From the NCBI GenBank assembly GCA_021739625.1, contig JAIPBJ010000035.1:1-32009 (forward strand): a stretch of 32,009 nt of DNA. Reading direction: 5' to 3'. A program made the position numbers and the translations under genes. Numbering within the stretch: the stretch's first letter is position 1; the number at the start of each line of letters is the position of its first letter. The notes below the pieces were generated by a model. It did no database searches and was not told the origin of the DNA. It saw nothing but the letters and a program-made list of their open reading frames with translations. This document shows positions 23,641 to 32,009 of this stretch, in pieces. Source of the stretch: Flavobacteriales bacterium. Lineage in GTDB: Bacteria > Bacteroidota > Bacteroidia > UBA10329.

Positions 23641-26409
23641 TCACTTGAGCTGGCTCAGTCTTTCTCTGAATTCCGCTGTCTTTTCCACATTGCCCATCGT
23701 CTCATAGGTGTGTGCGATGTTCTGATAAGGGTCCCGCCAAGCAGGATTGTAGGAAATGGCACGCTCATTCACCGCAATGGACTCCACGTACATCCCAGAC
23801 CTGAAATACAGGTAGCTAAGGTTGTTGTATGCCTCAAGCATTTCGGGGTTGAACCTGATGCAGCGTCCATAGTATTCGATGGCAGTGACGTTGTCACCCA
23901 ATTGATCGGAAATGACTGCTGCATTCAGCGTTGCATCATAGAACGTGGAGTCCAGTCTATGCGCCTCCTTGAAGCATGACAGTGCGTTCTGTGGCTCGTT
24001 CAGGATCTGATAGACCCGCCCGAGGTCATACCACGCGTTGAAGAACTCAGGCCAGATCCTCACCGCCTGTTTGAAATGTCCGAGCGCCTCGCGCCTCATG
24101 TCCATGGCCTCACGGGCATATTCGGGCCCGAACGAATTCTTCATCAGGTGAGAGGCCAGCAGGTTGTGTGCCTGTGCTGAATTGGGAACGTGTTCGAGGT
24201 CGTTCCGCATAAGGGTGAGCGCATCCTTCCACTGTAGGCTTCTGGCGAGGGTCAGCCCCGAAAGGGATACCAACAGTAGGATCGCTCCCATTGTCAGGAC
24301 CTTACGGGCACGCGGACCTACAACCATTTCATATAGCCATGATAACAGATATCCGACTGCAATGCAGAAACCGAAGGAGGCCACGTAGGTGAGGCGGTCT
24401 CCGATCATGCCAGCGACTGGGCCTATCAGATTGGAGAACAGGAATATGGATGACAGGTAGGCAAGAATACCAAAGGAGAGCATCGGTCTGCATATGGCAA
24501 AGAATATGGCACATAACAGCAACAGCAGATGAACCGCGACAGAAGTGATGGCCCAAGGGTCTTTCATGTTTGCAATCCGCACCTCATCGAATCCATAATA
24601 GAATGACTGAGGCCACGGCATCACCATCATCGTCAGGTAGTGGCCGAGTACCAGCGATGCTGTTCCGAGTCGCGTGGACAGCCCCGCCTCCGTATCAAGA
24701 GGATACTCTGCATAGGTCAGTGGGCGGTCTTCCAGCGAAGTGGATACAGAGACTTCAGCAATCTTCGGTGCAGTCTCAGGCCGTGGGGCCATGGGTGTTT
24801 CTTGAAGTGTGTGGCCGGTCGGAGAGGGAGCAAGAAGTTCGTCCCCTCCCAGTACCACAAAAGCATAGGAGATGGTGATGAGCAAGGCCAGTGCTAACTC
24901 CAGTTTCCGGGAACGTCTGTCATCTGAATCCGTGAGATGGAGATACAGGGCGACAAGTGCAATGAAGGACAAGACAAAATCCAATGTGAAGTCGCTTACG
25001 ACTGACTGTATCCCCAAGGCCAGCATGACCCACAGCAAAGGCCTGAGGGCCCGCTTTTCAGCAAGCTTATGCCTATAGATGTAGATGACCATCAATGGCA
25101 GGATCGGCCATAGCGAGATGAATTTCAATATCAGCCATGGACTGGCCTTCAAGTCAATGCGATGCCACAGCGAAACGGTGGCAGGCCAGTCGCTCAGAAG
25201 CCCGTAGGCGGTGAGGCACAGGAAGAACATGGCCGCACAGCAAGCCAGGAAAGTGCGTGTGGTCCTGCCTCCGTCCCTAAGCACAACCGCCAGATAGATC
25301 AGCATCAGATAGCCGCTGGCCTCCACATCGACCATCAGAAAGGACGACAGCACCAGAACTGCAAGCAGAATCATGCCTGAGCCACTGTGTCGGCCCGTCC
25401 AGTACGGCCCAAACAGAATGAAAAGCAGTGGAAAGGCGAGAACAGCCATCTGCGCAGTGACAAGGGAAATGATCAGCGCAACTGCCGTCAGCCCGATGAG
25501 CACCGCGTCCCAACGGGTCCTGGGCAACCAATGCGTCATTGCCATAATTGAGGTTTCAGGCCATTTCCGTGGAAAAACCTCCCTGACCATCTTTGCCCAT
25601 TCCACGCTCTTTGCCCATTTCCAGAGTATGAGCCCTAATAACAGCAGGAACATGGTGCCGACCGGCAGCGTGAACCACGACAGCTGCCATTCACGCAAAT
25701 GGAAATATACCGCCAATGCAACACCTGAAGTGGTCATCAAAAGCAAGGACCTTGAGGGTCGAAACGCGAGCATGACCGATGAAAGCGGAATCATCAGAAG
25801 AAAAGGCGCAGCGGAGCTCTTAGACAGCAGAGAGAGCAGCATAAGCAGCACAACCAGTGGCAACCGCCACCATCTCCCCTCAGCATTGAACCTCCACGCA
25901 TTGCCCATGGCCAACATGGCGAATAGCAGGGCCAATATCTCATCGCGGTTCTTGATGCTGGCCACCACCTCCGTGTGCATCGGGTGAGTGGCGAACAATA
26001 GCGTGGCGAGCATTGGAAATAGGGATGCACCAGGAGACATTCTGCCGAGCAGGCCGAACATCACCAGACATGAAAGGCCATACAGCAGGGCGTTGAGCAC
26101 ATGTCCAGAACGCGCAGTGCCACCAAAGAACTGATGCTCCAACGCGAAGGATATGTGTGTGACAGGCCGATACTCATAGCTGTAGCCCATGGCATCCTCA
26201 TAATAGGGCGAGGTGAGAATCTTCCGGATGCCAGAAACGCCCTGCGAAACGAGGCTGTGGCCGTTTGTCACCAGCTCATCGTCCATATTGAAGGAGTGGT
26301 TGAAGGTGACCGCATATAGGCCAACGGCCAGCAGGAACAGCATCATTCCGATCCGGTTCCGAAACTTTGGGTCCGAGATGCTGAAAGCCGTAATGAGCTG
26401 CTGTTTCAA
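23641..26409 (-). CDS. TMTC-like GT-C glycosyltransferase with TPR domain
   Basis: A 922-residue protein. Residues 20-680 hold many membrane helices, with an acidic NMDDELVTNG loop (41-50, Asp43 and Asp44) after helix 1, then a loop with HPMHTEVVASIKNRDEIL. These fit the TMTC/GT105-type GT-C fold, in which eukaryotic members O-mannosylate proteins from dolichol-phosphate mannose. Residues 743-922 are at least four tetratricopeptide repeats (for example AWYDLGRVYQIL, AYNNLSYLYFRSG, YQNIAHTYETMG). The start appears to be TTG 26409, since an in-frame stop lies just upstream; ATG 26346 is an alternative at the edge of helix 1. It is 12 bases downstream of the GT8-like gene. A lipid-linked sugar donor is likely; the acceptor is unknown. 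Confidence 0.75.
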   Translation of the reverse strand: MKQQLITAFSISDPKFRNRIGMMLFLLAVGLYAVTFNHSFNMDDELVTNGHSLVSQGVSGIRKILTSPYYEDAMGYSYEYRPVTHISFALEHQFFGGTARSGHVLNALLYGLSCLVMFGLLGRMSPGASLFPMLATLLFATHPMHTEVVASIKNRDEILALLFAMLAMGNAWRFNAEGRWWRLPLVVLLMLLSLLSKSSAAPFLLMIPLSSVMLAFRPSRSLLLMTTSGVALAVYFHLREWQLSWFTLPVGTMFLLLLGLILWKWAKSVEWAKMVREVFPRKWPETSIMAMTHWLPRTRWDAVLIGLTAVALIISLVTAQMAVLAFPLLFILFGPYWTGRHSGSGMILLAVLVLSSFLMVDVEASGYLMLIYLAVVLRDGGRTTRTFLACCAAMFFLCLTAYGLLSDWPATVSLWHRIDLKASPWLILKFISLWPILPLMVIYIYRHKLAEKRALRPLLWVMLALGIQSVVSDFTLDFVLSFIALVALYLHLTDSDDRRSRKLELALALLITISYAFVVLGGDELLAPSPTGHTLQETPMAPRPETAPKIAEVSVSTSLEDRPLTYAEYPLDTEAGLSTRLGTASLVLGHYLTMMVMPWPQSFYYGFDEVRIANMKDPWAITSVAVHLLLLLCAIFFAICRPMLSFGILAYLSSIFLFSNLIGPVAGMIGDRLTYVASFGFCIAVGYLLSWLYEMVVGPRARKVLTMGAILLLVSLSGLTLARSLQWKDALTLMRNDLEHVPNSAQAHNLLASHLMKNSFGPEYAREAMDMRREALGHFKQAVRIWPEFFNAWYDLGRVYQILNEPQNALSCFKEAHRLDSTFYDATLNAAVISDQLGDNVTAIEYYGRCIRFNPEMLEAYNNLSYLYFRSGMYVESIAVNERAISYNPAWRDPYQNIAHTYETMGNVEKTAEFRERLSQLK

Positions 26410-26421
26410 GGCGGGGTGCGG

Positions 26422-27342
26422 TCAGAGAATGCCGGCCTGTTCCATCCTGCGGACGAACAGCCAGACCAGATGCCGAAGATATGCGCGGACATCAGATGCT
26501 CGAAGTCTGGTTTCCTGCTTGACGGAGTAACCCTCATTCCATTTGTGGAGGAGGGACTCATAGTGCTCAAGATGCGGCCGCATGAGCGGGTCTCCGCCCC
26601 GCAGAATGGTTCTGAAGGTGAATGCGTTGAAGTGAATGCACACCAGCGGCCATTGTCCATTGAGCATCAAATTTCCTTCACTGTCAAGCATCCTCTGAAC
26701 CATGTGCGTATTCCAACCGGCCACGTTGCAGCCACGGTGCCGAAGAATCCCCGTTTCGGGAAAGATCACTGGCACAAGGTCCAGATATTTCTGGTCATCG
26801 AACAGGCCGCGCCATGCCGACTGCTTCACGTTGTAGGCACAGCAGTCTGCCCACCAACGCAGCGCATCCTCGGCCCCTGAGGCCGCAGCAACCAGACCTG
26901 CATTGTAGAGCCCGACCCGGAAATTGGCCTCCAACCAGAATTGCTCGCGCTGTGGATCGGCCGGATAACAGTGGGGTGTCAGCAGCAGACTGTGCGCGTG
27001 GAGCGCATCGAATATGGGAGACGGGGAACCGAAGAAACACATGTCGTTGTCCGCATAGACCACCTGCGCATATCCCTCTGCAAGTAGATGCAGCAAAAAA
27101 AGGGGCTTACAGGCCCACCGGAGTTCATTTCCACCATGGCGGGCCTTGATGCGCTCCATCATCGCAGAAGGCATATCGGTCAACAAGTGAAAAGTGATGC
27201 CGTCCACTGCCACAGGCTTTCCGTCATCTTCCATCACCAGACAATGGAACTCGGCATCGGTCCTTTCATCCAGACTGTCGTGCACGGCCATCACCTTGAA
27301 CAGGTGGCTCCGGGTGGTGATGGTGCAAATGGCCTTTCTCAT
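26422..27342 (-). CDS. GT8-like glycosyltransferase
   Basis: A 306-residue cytoplasmic transferase. Starting at ATG 27342, it opens with RKAICTITTRSHLFKVMAV, typical of putative GT-A domains acting on nucleotide sugars. The DxD-type site is VVYADNDMCFFGSP (94-107; Asp98, Asp100). YNAGLVAA, FDDQKYLDLVPVIFPE and CNVAGWNTH are further GT8-like signatures. An in-frame extension upstream of 27342 was excluded because a TTCCTTTG promoter-like box precedes that ATG. It begins the long minus-strand block ending with the third radical SAM gene. Confidence 0.8.
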   Translation of the reverse strand: MRKAICTITTRSHLFKVMAVHDSLDERTDAEFHCLVMEDDGKPVAVDGITFHLLTDMPSAMMERIKARHGGNELRWACKPLFLLHLLAEGYAQVVYADNDMCFFGSPSPIFDALHAHSLLLTPHCYPADPQREQFWLEANFRVGLYNAGLVAAASGAEDALRWWADCCAYNVKQSAWRGLFDDQKYLDLVPVIFPETGILRHRGCNVAGWNTHMVQRMLDSEGNLMLNGQWPLVCIHFNAFTFRTILRGGDPLMRPHLEHYESLLHKWNEGYSVKQETRLRASDVRAYLRHLVWLFVRRMEQAGIL

Positions 27343-27352
27343 GTGCTCAGGG

Positions 27353-27360
27353 CAAAGGAA
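27353..27360 (-). promoter_or_regulatory. Putative -7 box TTCCTTTG of the long minus-strand operon
   Basis: TTCCTTTG is one base off TAnnTTTG and lies 10 bases before ATG 27342. The 125 bases between this gene and the divergent hydroxylase gene (27343-27467) must hold the control of both blocks. Confidence 0.4.
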
Positions 27361-27467
27361 CGCAGACCGTGGCAATTGCGCATGGCACCAACATACCGGT
27401 CGTCCTCCCACCAATTGATCACACGCCACTACTACGTTGCCAATCCAATGCTAAATTCACCGCCACA

Positions 27468-28226
27468 ATGACAGCCGACAAGCCCACACCTGTATTCTTT
27501 CTGTCGGAGGACGACCGGTATGACGGTCCCGAACCCTATTTCTATGACAGTGCCAAGTTCCCTTGGGCAAAGCAGCTGGAAGACAACTGGCGAGTGATCC
27601 GTGATGAAATGGCCCCATATATCGATGGCCACATGTCGTTCAGTCTGTCCAGCCCCAACCCTCCCTACCTGTCAGACCCGCAGGCGTGGAAGAACATTTA
27701 CTTCTGGAACTTCCTATGGAAATATCACCCCAATTGCAAGAAGTATCCGGCCACATTCAAGTTGTTGAGTTCGATTCCCGGGCTCACCTTTGCGGAGTTC
27801 ACTGTGCTGGAACCGCACTCGCGGGTGCTGCCCCATATCGGTGAGACCAACACCACCATCCGTGGTCATCTGGGCGTCTCCATTCCTGGCACACTTCCCG
27901 ATGCAGGCATCCGTGTGGGCGATCAGGAACGGTCGTGGGAGGATGGAAAGACCGTGCTCTTCAGCGACTGTCATCGCCACACGGTGTGGAACGGGACAAG
28001 CGGCAGGCGCTTCGTACTGGTGTTCGATGTGATGCGCGATGAGTTCGTGGCCCGAAAGTACTGGATGTGCGCACTGTCGCTCTCTGCACTCACGATCAAG
28101 TACTTCGATTCGAGGTGGGATCTGCTTCACCGTCTTCCCAAATGGCTGCTCAGGGCCAAGCACAGGGCCATCGCGGTGCTTTGGTACCTGTATCTGCCAT
28201 TGCAGAACCGGTTGCCGTTGCCATGA
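27468..28226 (+). CDS. Aspartyl/asparaginyl beta-hydroxylase family protein
   Basis: A 252-residue iron- and 2-oxoglutarate-dependent oxygenase of the AspH/LpxO group. The iron-binding pattern HxG...H is seen as LPHIGETNTTIRGHLGVS (His123, Gly125) and CHRHTVWNGTSGRRFVLVFDVMR (His171). Arg181 or Arg182 corresponds to the 2-oxoglutarate-binding Arg. Like AspH, the family's usual Asp ligand is replaced by Gly. Relatives hydroxylate protein Asp/Asn residues or the acyl chain of lipid A. ATG 27468 is chosen over earlier in-frame codons because the conserved region begins well after it and an operon start is expected there. It is divergent from the GT8-like gene and followed after 45 bases by the radical SAM pair. 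Confidence 0.8.
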   Translation: MTADKPTPVFFLSEDDRYDGPEPYFYDSAKFPWAKQLEDNWRVIRDEMAPYIDGHMSFSLSSPNPPYLSDPQAWKNIYFWNFLWKYHPNCKKYPATFKLLSSIPGLTFAEFTVLEPHSRVLPHIGETNTTIRGHLGVSIPGTLPDAGIRVGDQERSWEDGKTVLFSDCHRHTVWNGTSGRRFVLVFDVMRDEFVARKYWMCALSLSALTIKYFDSRWDLLHRLPKWLLRAKHRAIAVLWYLYLPLQNRLPLP

Positions 28227-28256
28227 GATGTCCCGCAGCAGGCATTTTCCTGCGGC

Positions 28257-28264
28257 TACCTTTG
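28257..28264 (+). promoter_or_regulatory. Putative -7 box TACCTTTG before the B12-radical SAM genes
   Basis: TACCTTTG matches TAnnTTTG exactly and ends 7 bases before ATG 28272. It would allow the two radical SAM genes to be transcribed apart from the hydroxylase gene. Confidence 0.45.
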
Positions 28265-28271
28265 CGCGTGT

Positions 28272-29852
28272 ATGACCCCCTCAGAAAGAACGTTCAGGGT
28301 TTGTCTTGTCAATCCGCCTGTAATAGCGGTAATCGAACCGTGGTATGATACACCCCCGTTCGGACGCACAGCTTTGGCCTATCTGGCCGGCTACCTGAGG
28401 CAGTTCGATGGGTTTGAGGTGAGCATCATAGATGCTAAGTTCGAAAGGCTCAGCTTCGATGCCACCATGGCAAGGATTGCGGAGCTGAAGCCCGATGTGG
28501 TGGGACTCACCGCCTTCACCAACGAGATAAAGCCTGCTGCCTTCCTCGCGCATCTCGTCAAGATGGAATTGCCCGAATGCATTACCGTGGTGGGCGGGCC
28601 GCATGTCACGGCCATTCCGCAGGAGACCTTGGCCGAGTTCCCTTCATTCGATATGGGCGTGGTGGGCGAGGGCGAAGTAACCTTCCATGAACTCTGCACA
28701 GCTCTGCGGAGCAGAACGGAATTGGAGCCGGTCAAAGGCATCGCTTACAGGAAGCATGGAACAATCATGCAGACTGCGCCCCGCGAACGCATCCTCGATC
28801 AGGACTGCATCCCCTTCCCAGCATGGGATCTGCTGCCACGCGCATCCACCTACTTTATCCAGTCGGTGCGTGGATGCCCGTTCAACTGCCTTTTCTGCAT
28901 GAACCCCAGTGGCCGTGTAGCACGCAAGCGCAGTGTGGCCAATGTGATGAAGGAATTGCAATGGGTCATCGATGAGTTCAGTCCAGAGCGCATCAGTTTC
29001 GGGGATGAGCTCTTCAGCGTTGACATGCAGCGCACAGCCCTACTGCTTGATGCCATGGCCGACAGCGACATCGGCCACCGTGTGCGCTGGGATGTGCAGA
29101 CCCACGTGCAGTTCGTTGACAGGCCTCTTTTCAGGAAATTCAAGCGGGCAGGGGTGGAGCGCGTGGAACTGGGCGTGGAGACCGGTGATGAGCAGTCGCT
29201 TAAAGGCATGGGCAAGGGAACGACCCTCAAGATGATACACTGTGCCTGTAAGGCCGCCAAGGATGAGGGCGTGACCATCGGCACATTCTTCCTCTTCGGC
29301 CAGCCCAACGAGACGCCCGAAAGTCTCGAAAAGACCGTTGATCTGGCCGTGAAACTCAACCCGAATCTGCCCATGTTCGGCCTTATGACGCCCTACCCAG
29401 GAACAGAAGTGGCCAGCATGGCCGCCAAGGGCGAGGGAGGCTATAGGCTGCTGACCACAGACTGGGACCAGTATAACAAACAGATAGGTGGGGCCATGGC
29501 CTTTGCGGGCCTAAGCAGGGCACAGATCGAGTGGTTTCAGGTAATGGCCTATCTCAAGGTCTATATTTACAACCACAGATTCCGCGACCTTGCCGCATTT
29601 TTGTGGGAGTATCGCAAAGCAGGCATGGAGGTGATGAAGAAGATTGTTTTCCGCAGGAATACACTGACCGGGGCGCAGCAACGTCCTGTGGGCTATGACG
29701 CCTTCTTCGCAGGGTCGGCTGCGCCAGATATGAAGGTCATGGAGGCATCGCGCACCAACTGGAACCGTACCCAGCAGCGCGAACTGAAACGCGCCAAGGA
29801 ACTTGCTCCCGAACTCTTCACCAGCATCAGGACCCATGCAGAGGTGCGATAG
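28272..29852 (+). CDS. B12-binding-domain radical SAM enzyme 1
   Basis: A 526-residue protein. Residues 1-170 form a cobalamin-binding-like Rossmann domain (VCLVNPPV, DVVGLTAF, VVGGPHVTAIP, MGVVGEGE). Residues 190-420 form the radical SAM core with RGCPFNCLFC (Cys202, Cys206, Cys209), DELFS, GVETGDEQSLKGMGKG and a FLFGQPNETPES segment. The classic DxHxxG cobalamin motif is not visible, which is common in this family, so B12 dependence is not certain. Such enzymes methylate unactivated carbons or rearrange lipids and sugars, as in hopanoid and antibiotic pathways. The stop overlaps the next gene by 17 bases, so the two are probably translationally coupled. Confidence 0.85.
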   Translation: MTPSERTFRVCLVNPPVIAVIEPWYDTPPFGRTALAYLAGYLRQFDGFEVSIIDAKFERLSFDATMARIAELKPDVVGLTAFTNEIKPAAFLAHLVKMELPECITVVGGPHVTAIPQETLAEFPSFDMGVVGEGEVTFHELCTALRSRTELEPVKGIAYRKHGTIMQTAPRERILDQDCIPFPAWDLLPRASTYFIQSVRGCPFNCLFCMNPSGRVARKRSVANVMKELQWVIDEFSPERISFGDELFSVDMQRTALLLDAMADSDIGHRVRWDVQTHVQFVDRPLFRKFKRAGVERVELGVETGDEQSLKGMGKGTTLKMIHCACKAAKDEGVTIGTFFLFGQPNETPESLEKTVDLAVKLNPNLPMFGLMTPYPGTEVASMAAKGEGGYRLLTTDWDQYNKQIGGAMAFAGLSRAQIEWFQVMAYLKVYIYNHRFRDLAAFLWEYRKAGMEVMKKIVFRRNTLTGAQQRPVGYDAFFAGSAAPDMKVMEASRTNWNRTQQRELKRAKELAPELFTSIRTHAEVR

Positions 29853-31272
29853 GATTCTGCTGCTAAACCTGCCGGGCAAGGAGCAGATAACGCGCAGGTA
29901 CATGTGCTCTTATGTGTCACCAGAAAGCCTGCTGCCGCCCGTTGAACTCATCTCTATGGCCGCTGTGGCAAGAGAGTGGAAGGGCGCACACGTATTGCTT
30001 GTCGATTCCATGGCGGAGCGGCTGGACGAGGCGGCAGTGCGAAGCCGCATCACCGCATTCGCACCGGACATCATCGTGAGCCTCTCGGGCTTCGAGTGCT
30101 ATGAAGAGGACATGGACACGCTTCGTGGTCTCAAGTCTGCTTTCCCCAACACCCTTTTCTTACTGTTCGGCCACTATGCCACTCATTTCCCCAAGGAAAC
30201 GCTCATTCATTCGGCCACGGACTACATCCTATTGGGCGAGCCCGAGCTCATCTTCTCCGACCTGTTGGACGCCTTCAAGGGCCAGCACGACCTGAAGGAT
30301 GTGCAGGGCATCGTATATCGCAGCGGCACCGAGGTGCTGGTGCAGGGCACAGGCACCCGCATACCCGACCCCAACGCGCTGCCCATGCCGGCCTACGACC
30401 TGCTGCCTAAAGGCAGGCGCTATTACGAGCCGCTGATGGCCGAGCCCTTCGGCATGATACAGACCGCACGCGGATGTCCTTATCAGTGCAACTACTGTGT
30501 GAAATCGTTCGGTACCAAACTCACAACACTGACCCCGCAGCGCATTGTGGATGAAATGAAGGAGTGGAAACGGCTCTTCAATGTAAAGTCCATCCGCTTC
30601 ATTGACGACACCTTCACCATCACCCGTGCACGGGTCATAGAGCTCTGCCAACTGATGATAGCCGAGAAGCTGAACTTGGAATGGGCCTGCCTGAGCCGAA
30701 CCGACAACCTCGATGCCGAGCTGCTGCAATGGATGCGCAGATCCGGTTGCAAACGCATCTATTTCGGTATGGAGTCTGGCAGCCAGCGCATGTTGGACAT
30801 CTATAGGAAACAAGTGAATGTGGATGAGGCGCGCGCTGCGCTGCTCCTGTGCCGTGAGGCAGGCATAGAGACCGCTGCCTTCTTCATGTCGGGCCACCCT
30901 GAAGAGACCGAGGAGGATTTTGAGCTAACAGTGAACTTCGCGCGCAGCGCAAAACTCAACTTCGCATCGTTCAATCCGCTGACGCTCTACCCGGGCACAG
31001 CCATCTTTCGTGAGATGAACGGAAAGGTCAACTTCTCTATTTATCCCTACAGCAACGATTGGAAGGACTCGTCCATTTATGACGATTTCACCCGAAGGAA
31101 GAAGCGCTTCTATCGCAAGTTCTATATGCGACCCTCCTTTCTTCTTTCGAGCGCTCGTCTATTTCTCAGCAGTCCTGCCAGCATTGCCCAAATGGGCATT
31201 GGCCTGATGCGCTATCTGTGGTGGGACAGCAAGTTCGTCATCTCTGGCCTCAAAGGGGCGCGCGATGCCTGA
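29836..31272 (+). CDS. B12-binding-domain radical SAM enzyme 2
   Basis: A 478-residue relative of the preceding gene, starting at ATG 29836 inside its last 17 bases. The N-terminal Rossmann domain has ILLLNLPG, DIIVSLSGFECYEED, FLLFGHYATHFPKE and ILLGEPEL. The core has ARGCPYQCNYC (Cys214, Cys218, Cys221), RFIDDTFTITR, FGMESGSQRMLD and FMSGHPEETEED. The C-terminal segment (about 400-478) is basic. The DxHxxG motif is again missing. Two coupled homologous enzymes suggest successive modification of the same substrate. The gene ends three bases before the convergent sugar amidotransferase. Confidence 0.85.
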   Translation: MQRCDRILLLNLPGKEQITRRYMCSYVSPESLLPPVELISMAAVAREWKGAHVLLVDSMAERLDEAAVRSRITAFAPDIIVSLSGFECYEEDMDTLRGLKSAFPNTLFLLFGHYATHFPKETLIHSATDYILLGEPELIFSDLLDAFKGQHDLKDVQGIVYRSGTEVLVQGTGTRIPDPNALPMPAYDLLPKGRRYYEPLMAEPFGMIQTARGCPYQCNYCVKSFGTKLTTLTPQRIVDEMKEWKRLFNVKSIRFIDDTFTITRARVIELCQLMIAEKLNLEWACLSRTDNLDAELLQWMRRSGCKRIYFGMESGSQRMLDIYRKQVNVDEARAALLLCREAGIETAAFFMSGHPEETEEDFELTVNFARSAKLNFASFNPLTLYPGTAIFREMNGKVNFSIYPYSNDWKDSSIYDDFTRRKKRFYRKFYMRPSFLLSSARLFLSSPASIAQMGIGLMRYLWWDSKFVISGLKGARDA

Positions 31273-31275
31273 GCT

Positions 31276-32009
31276 TCAATCCCCGCAGTTGAAATACTTG
31301 TCGTAAACGATCTCGGGCATGAAGCCCAGCTTCGTGGCAATGCGGATGCCCGGGCGCAGCCACAGCATCAACCCATATCCCGTCTCATAATCGCGAAAGG
31401 TCTTGGGCGGCAGGGCCATCCATGCTTCGAACTGCTCGCGGGTGATGGCAAGCCGCTTGAGGCAGAGGTCTATGATGCGAGGGTCTTCCATCACATAGGG
31501 CTTCTTCACCGCCTCTATGGCATAATCGCGATCCATCTGCCCATCACGGATTAGCGCACTGTAGGCATTGATACGGAAGTCGATGTTGAATTTCACCCTG
31601 TGCACGTAAGTGATGAGCGCCCAATAGAGGTCATCGAAATAGTGCGCTCCGGGATATACCCAGCCATATTCGCGGGTCAGCAGATCATCGGCCTCCTTGC
31701 GCACATAGTTCTCATAGTACAGGGGCGAATGGGCGCGGTGGCCTTTCAGGATGCTGTAATAGAAAAGTTCCTTCCAACCGAGGCGATAGTTGGGGTCATC
31801 GGCCTTCCAGGGGCGCAGCGGCACAGAGCCGAATTTCTGCTGCACATCTTCCACATAGTCGCCCACCATGAACGACCAGCTCATGGGCTTTATGCCCTCG
31901 GTGCGGAAGCTCTGCCCATAGAGCAGATGTTTCACGCCTTCCTTGTGCGCCACGCCATAGCACGAGGCGGCTATGCCCACATCCGTGCCCTCGTTCAGCT
32001 CTGGCACCG
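31276..32009 (-). CDS. N-acetyl-sugar amidotransferase (WbpG/PseA-like), N-terminus beyond window
   Basis: The minus strand is open to the right edge, so the 244 visible residues are the C-terminal part. KHLLYGQSFRTEGIKPMSW, REYGWVYPGAHYFDDLY and KFNIDFRINAYSALIRDGQM are close to the C-terminal region of the WbpG/PseA family. In that family an ATP-PPase domain, usually with separate HisH/HisF-like partners, converts an N-acetyl sugar to an acetamidino sugar, as in B-band O-antigen and pseudaminic acid derivatives. The N-terminal SGGxDS loop lies beyond the window and cannot be checked. HisH/HisF-like genes would be expected upstream, off the right edge. Confidence 0.75.
   Translation of the reverse strand, partial: VPELNEGTDVGIAASCYGVAHKEGVKHLLYGQSFRTEGIKPMSWSFMVGDYVEDVQQKFGSVPLRPWKADDPNYRLGWKELFYYSILKGHRAHSPLYYENYVRKEADDLLTREYGWVYPGAHYFDDLYWALITYVHRVKFNIDFRINAYSALIRDGQMDRDYAIEAVKKPYVMEDPRIIDLCLKRLAITREQFEAWMALPPKTFRDYETGYGLMLWLRPGIRIATKLGFMPEIVYDKYFNCGD

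Noticed and set aside
10062-32009. A RiPP cluster, given the SPASM/twitch radical SAM proteins
   Set aside because: I found no convincing precursor peptide or leader-binding domain, while sugar- and lipid-modifying enzymes dominate.
1-32009. tRNA or rRNA genes and transposases
   Set aside because: No cloverleaf-like sequence, rRNA signature or transposase motif was recognised anywhere in the window by eye.

Overview
The window reads as chromosomal DNA of a Bacteroidota bacterium. Three things suggest this. Several genes lack a good Shine-Dalgarno site but carry the Bacteroidota -7 box (TAnnTTTG) just upstream of the start (for example at 4902, 9869 and 28257). Heptanucleotide repeats of the TCTTGAA and ATTGATG type occur. 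The gene families (lipoprotein sialidase-like propeller, permuted twitch radical SAM proteins) are also common in that phylum. Assignment below phylum is not possible by eye.

Layout. (1) 1-2008, minus: a GT-C-like membrane glycosyltransferase cut by the left edge and an unknown soluble protein. (2) 2106-2541: a 42-bp tandem repeat array with an 84-bp higher-order period, followed by a RelBE-type toxin-antitoxin pair (2793-3244). (3) 3287-4639, minus: a sialidase-like lipoprotein. A 29-codon ORF at 4750-4839 resembles the first membrane helix of a CPA2 (Kef-type) antiporter and is followed by a perfect hairpin. (4) 4912-8133: a tightly overlapping aroB-aroA-aroC operon of the shikimate pathway. 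A UbiB/ABC1 protein runs convergently to it. (5) 10062-32009: an accessory glycan or natural-product locus that fills the rest of the window.

Region 5 has four transcription blocks. A plus block holds an SGNH esterase and two twitch radical SAM proteins. A long minus block, read from 27342 down to 14367, holds a GT8-like transferase, a TMTC-like GT-C/TPR protein, a NodU/TobZ-type carbamoyltransferase, a methyltransferase, a UbiA prenyltransferase, an asparagine-synthetase-type amidotransferase, a two-domain glycosyltransferase and a third twitch radical SAM protein. A divergent plus block holds an aspartyl/asparaginyl hydroxylase and two B12-binding radical SAM enzymes. A final minus gene, cut by the right edge, is an N-acetyl-sugar amidotransferase of the WbpG/PseA type.

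Taken together, region 5 encodes sugar transfer, amidation, carbamoylation, methylation, hydroxylation, ester chemistry and five radical SAM reactions around a membrane-lipid (UbiA/GT-C) step. My inference is that it builds and heavily decorates a surface glycan, glycolipid or protein-linked glycan not identifiable from the window. No flippase, polymerase, NRPS/PKS module or RiPP precursor peptide is visible. The asparagine-synthetase-type gene contains an in-frame 7-bp tandem repeat that could make the locus phase-variable.
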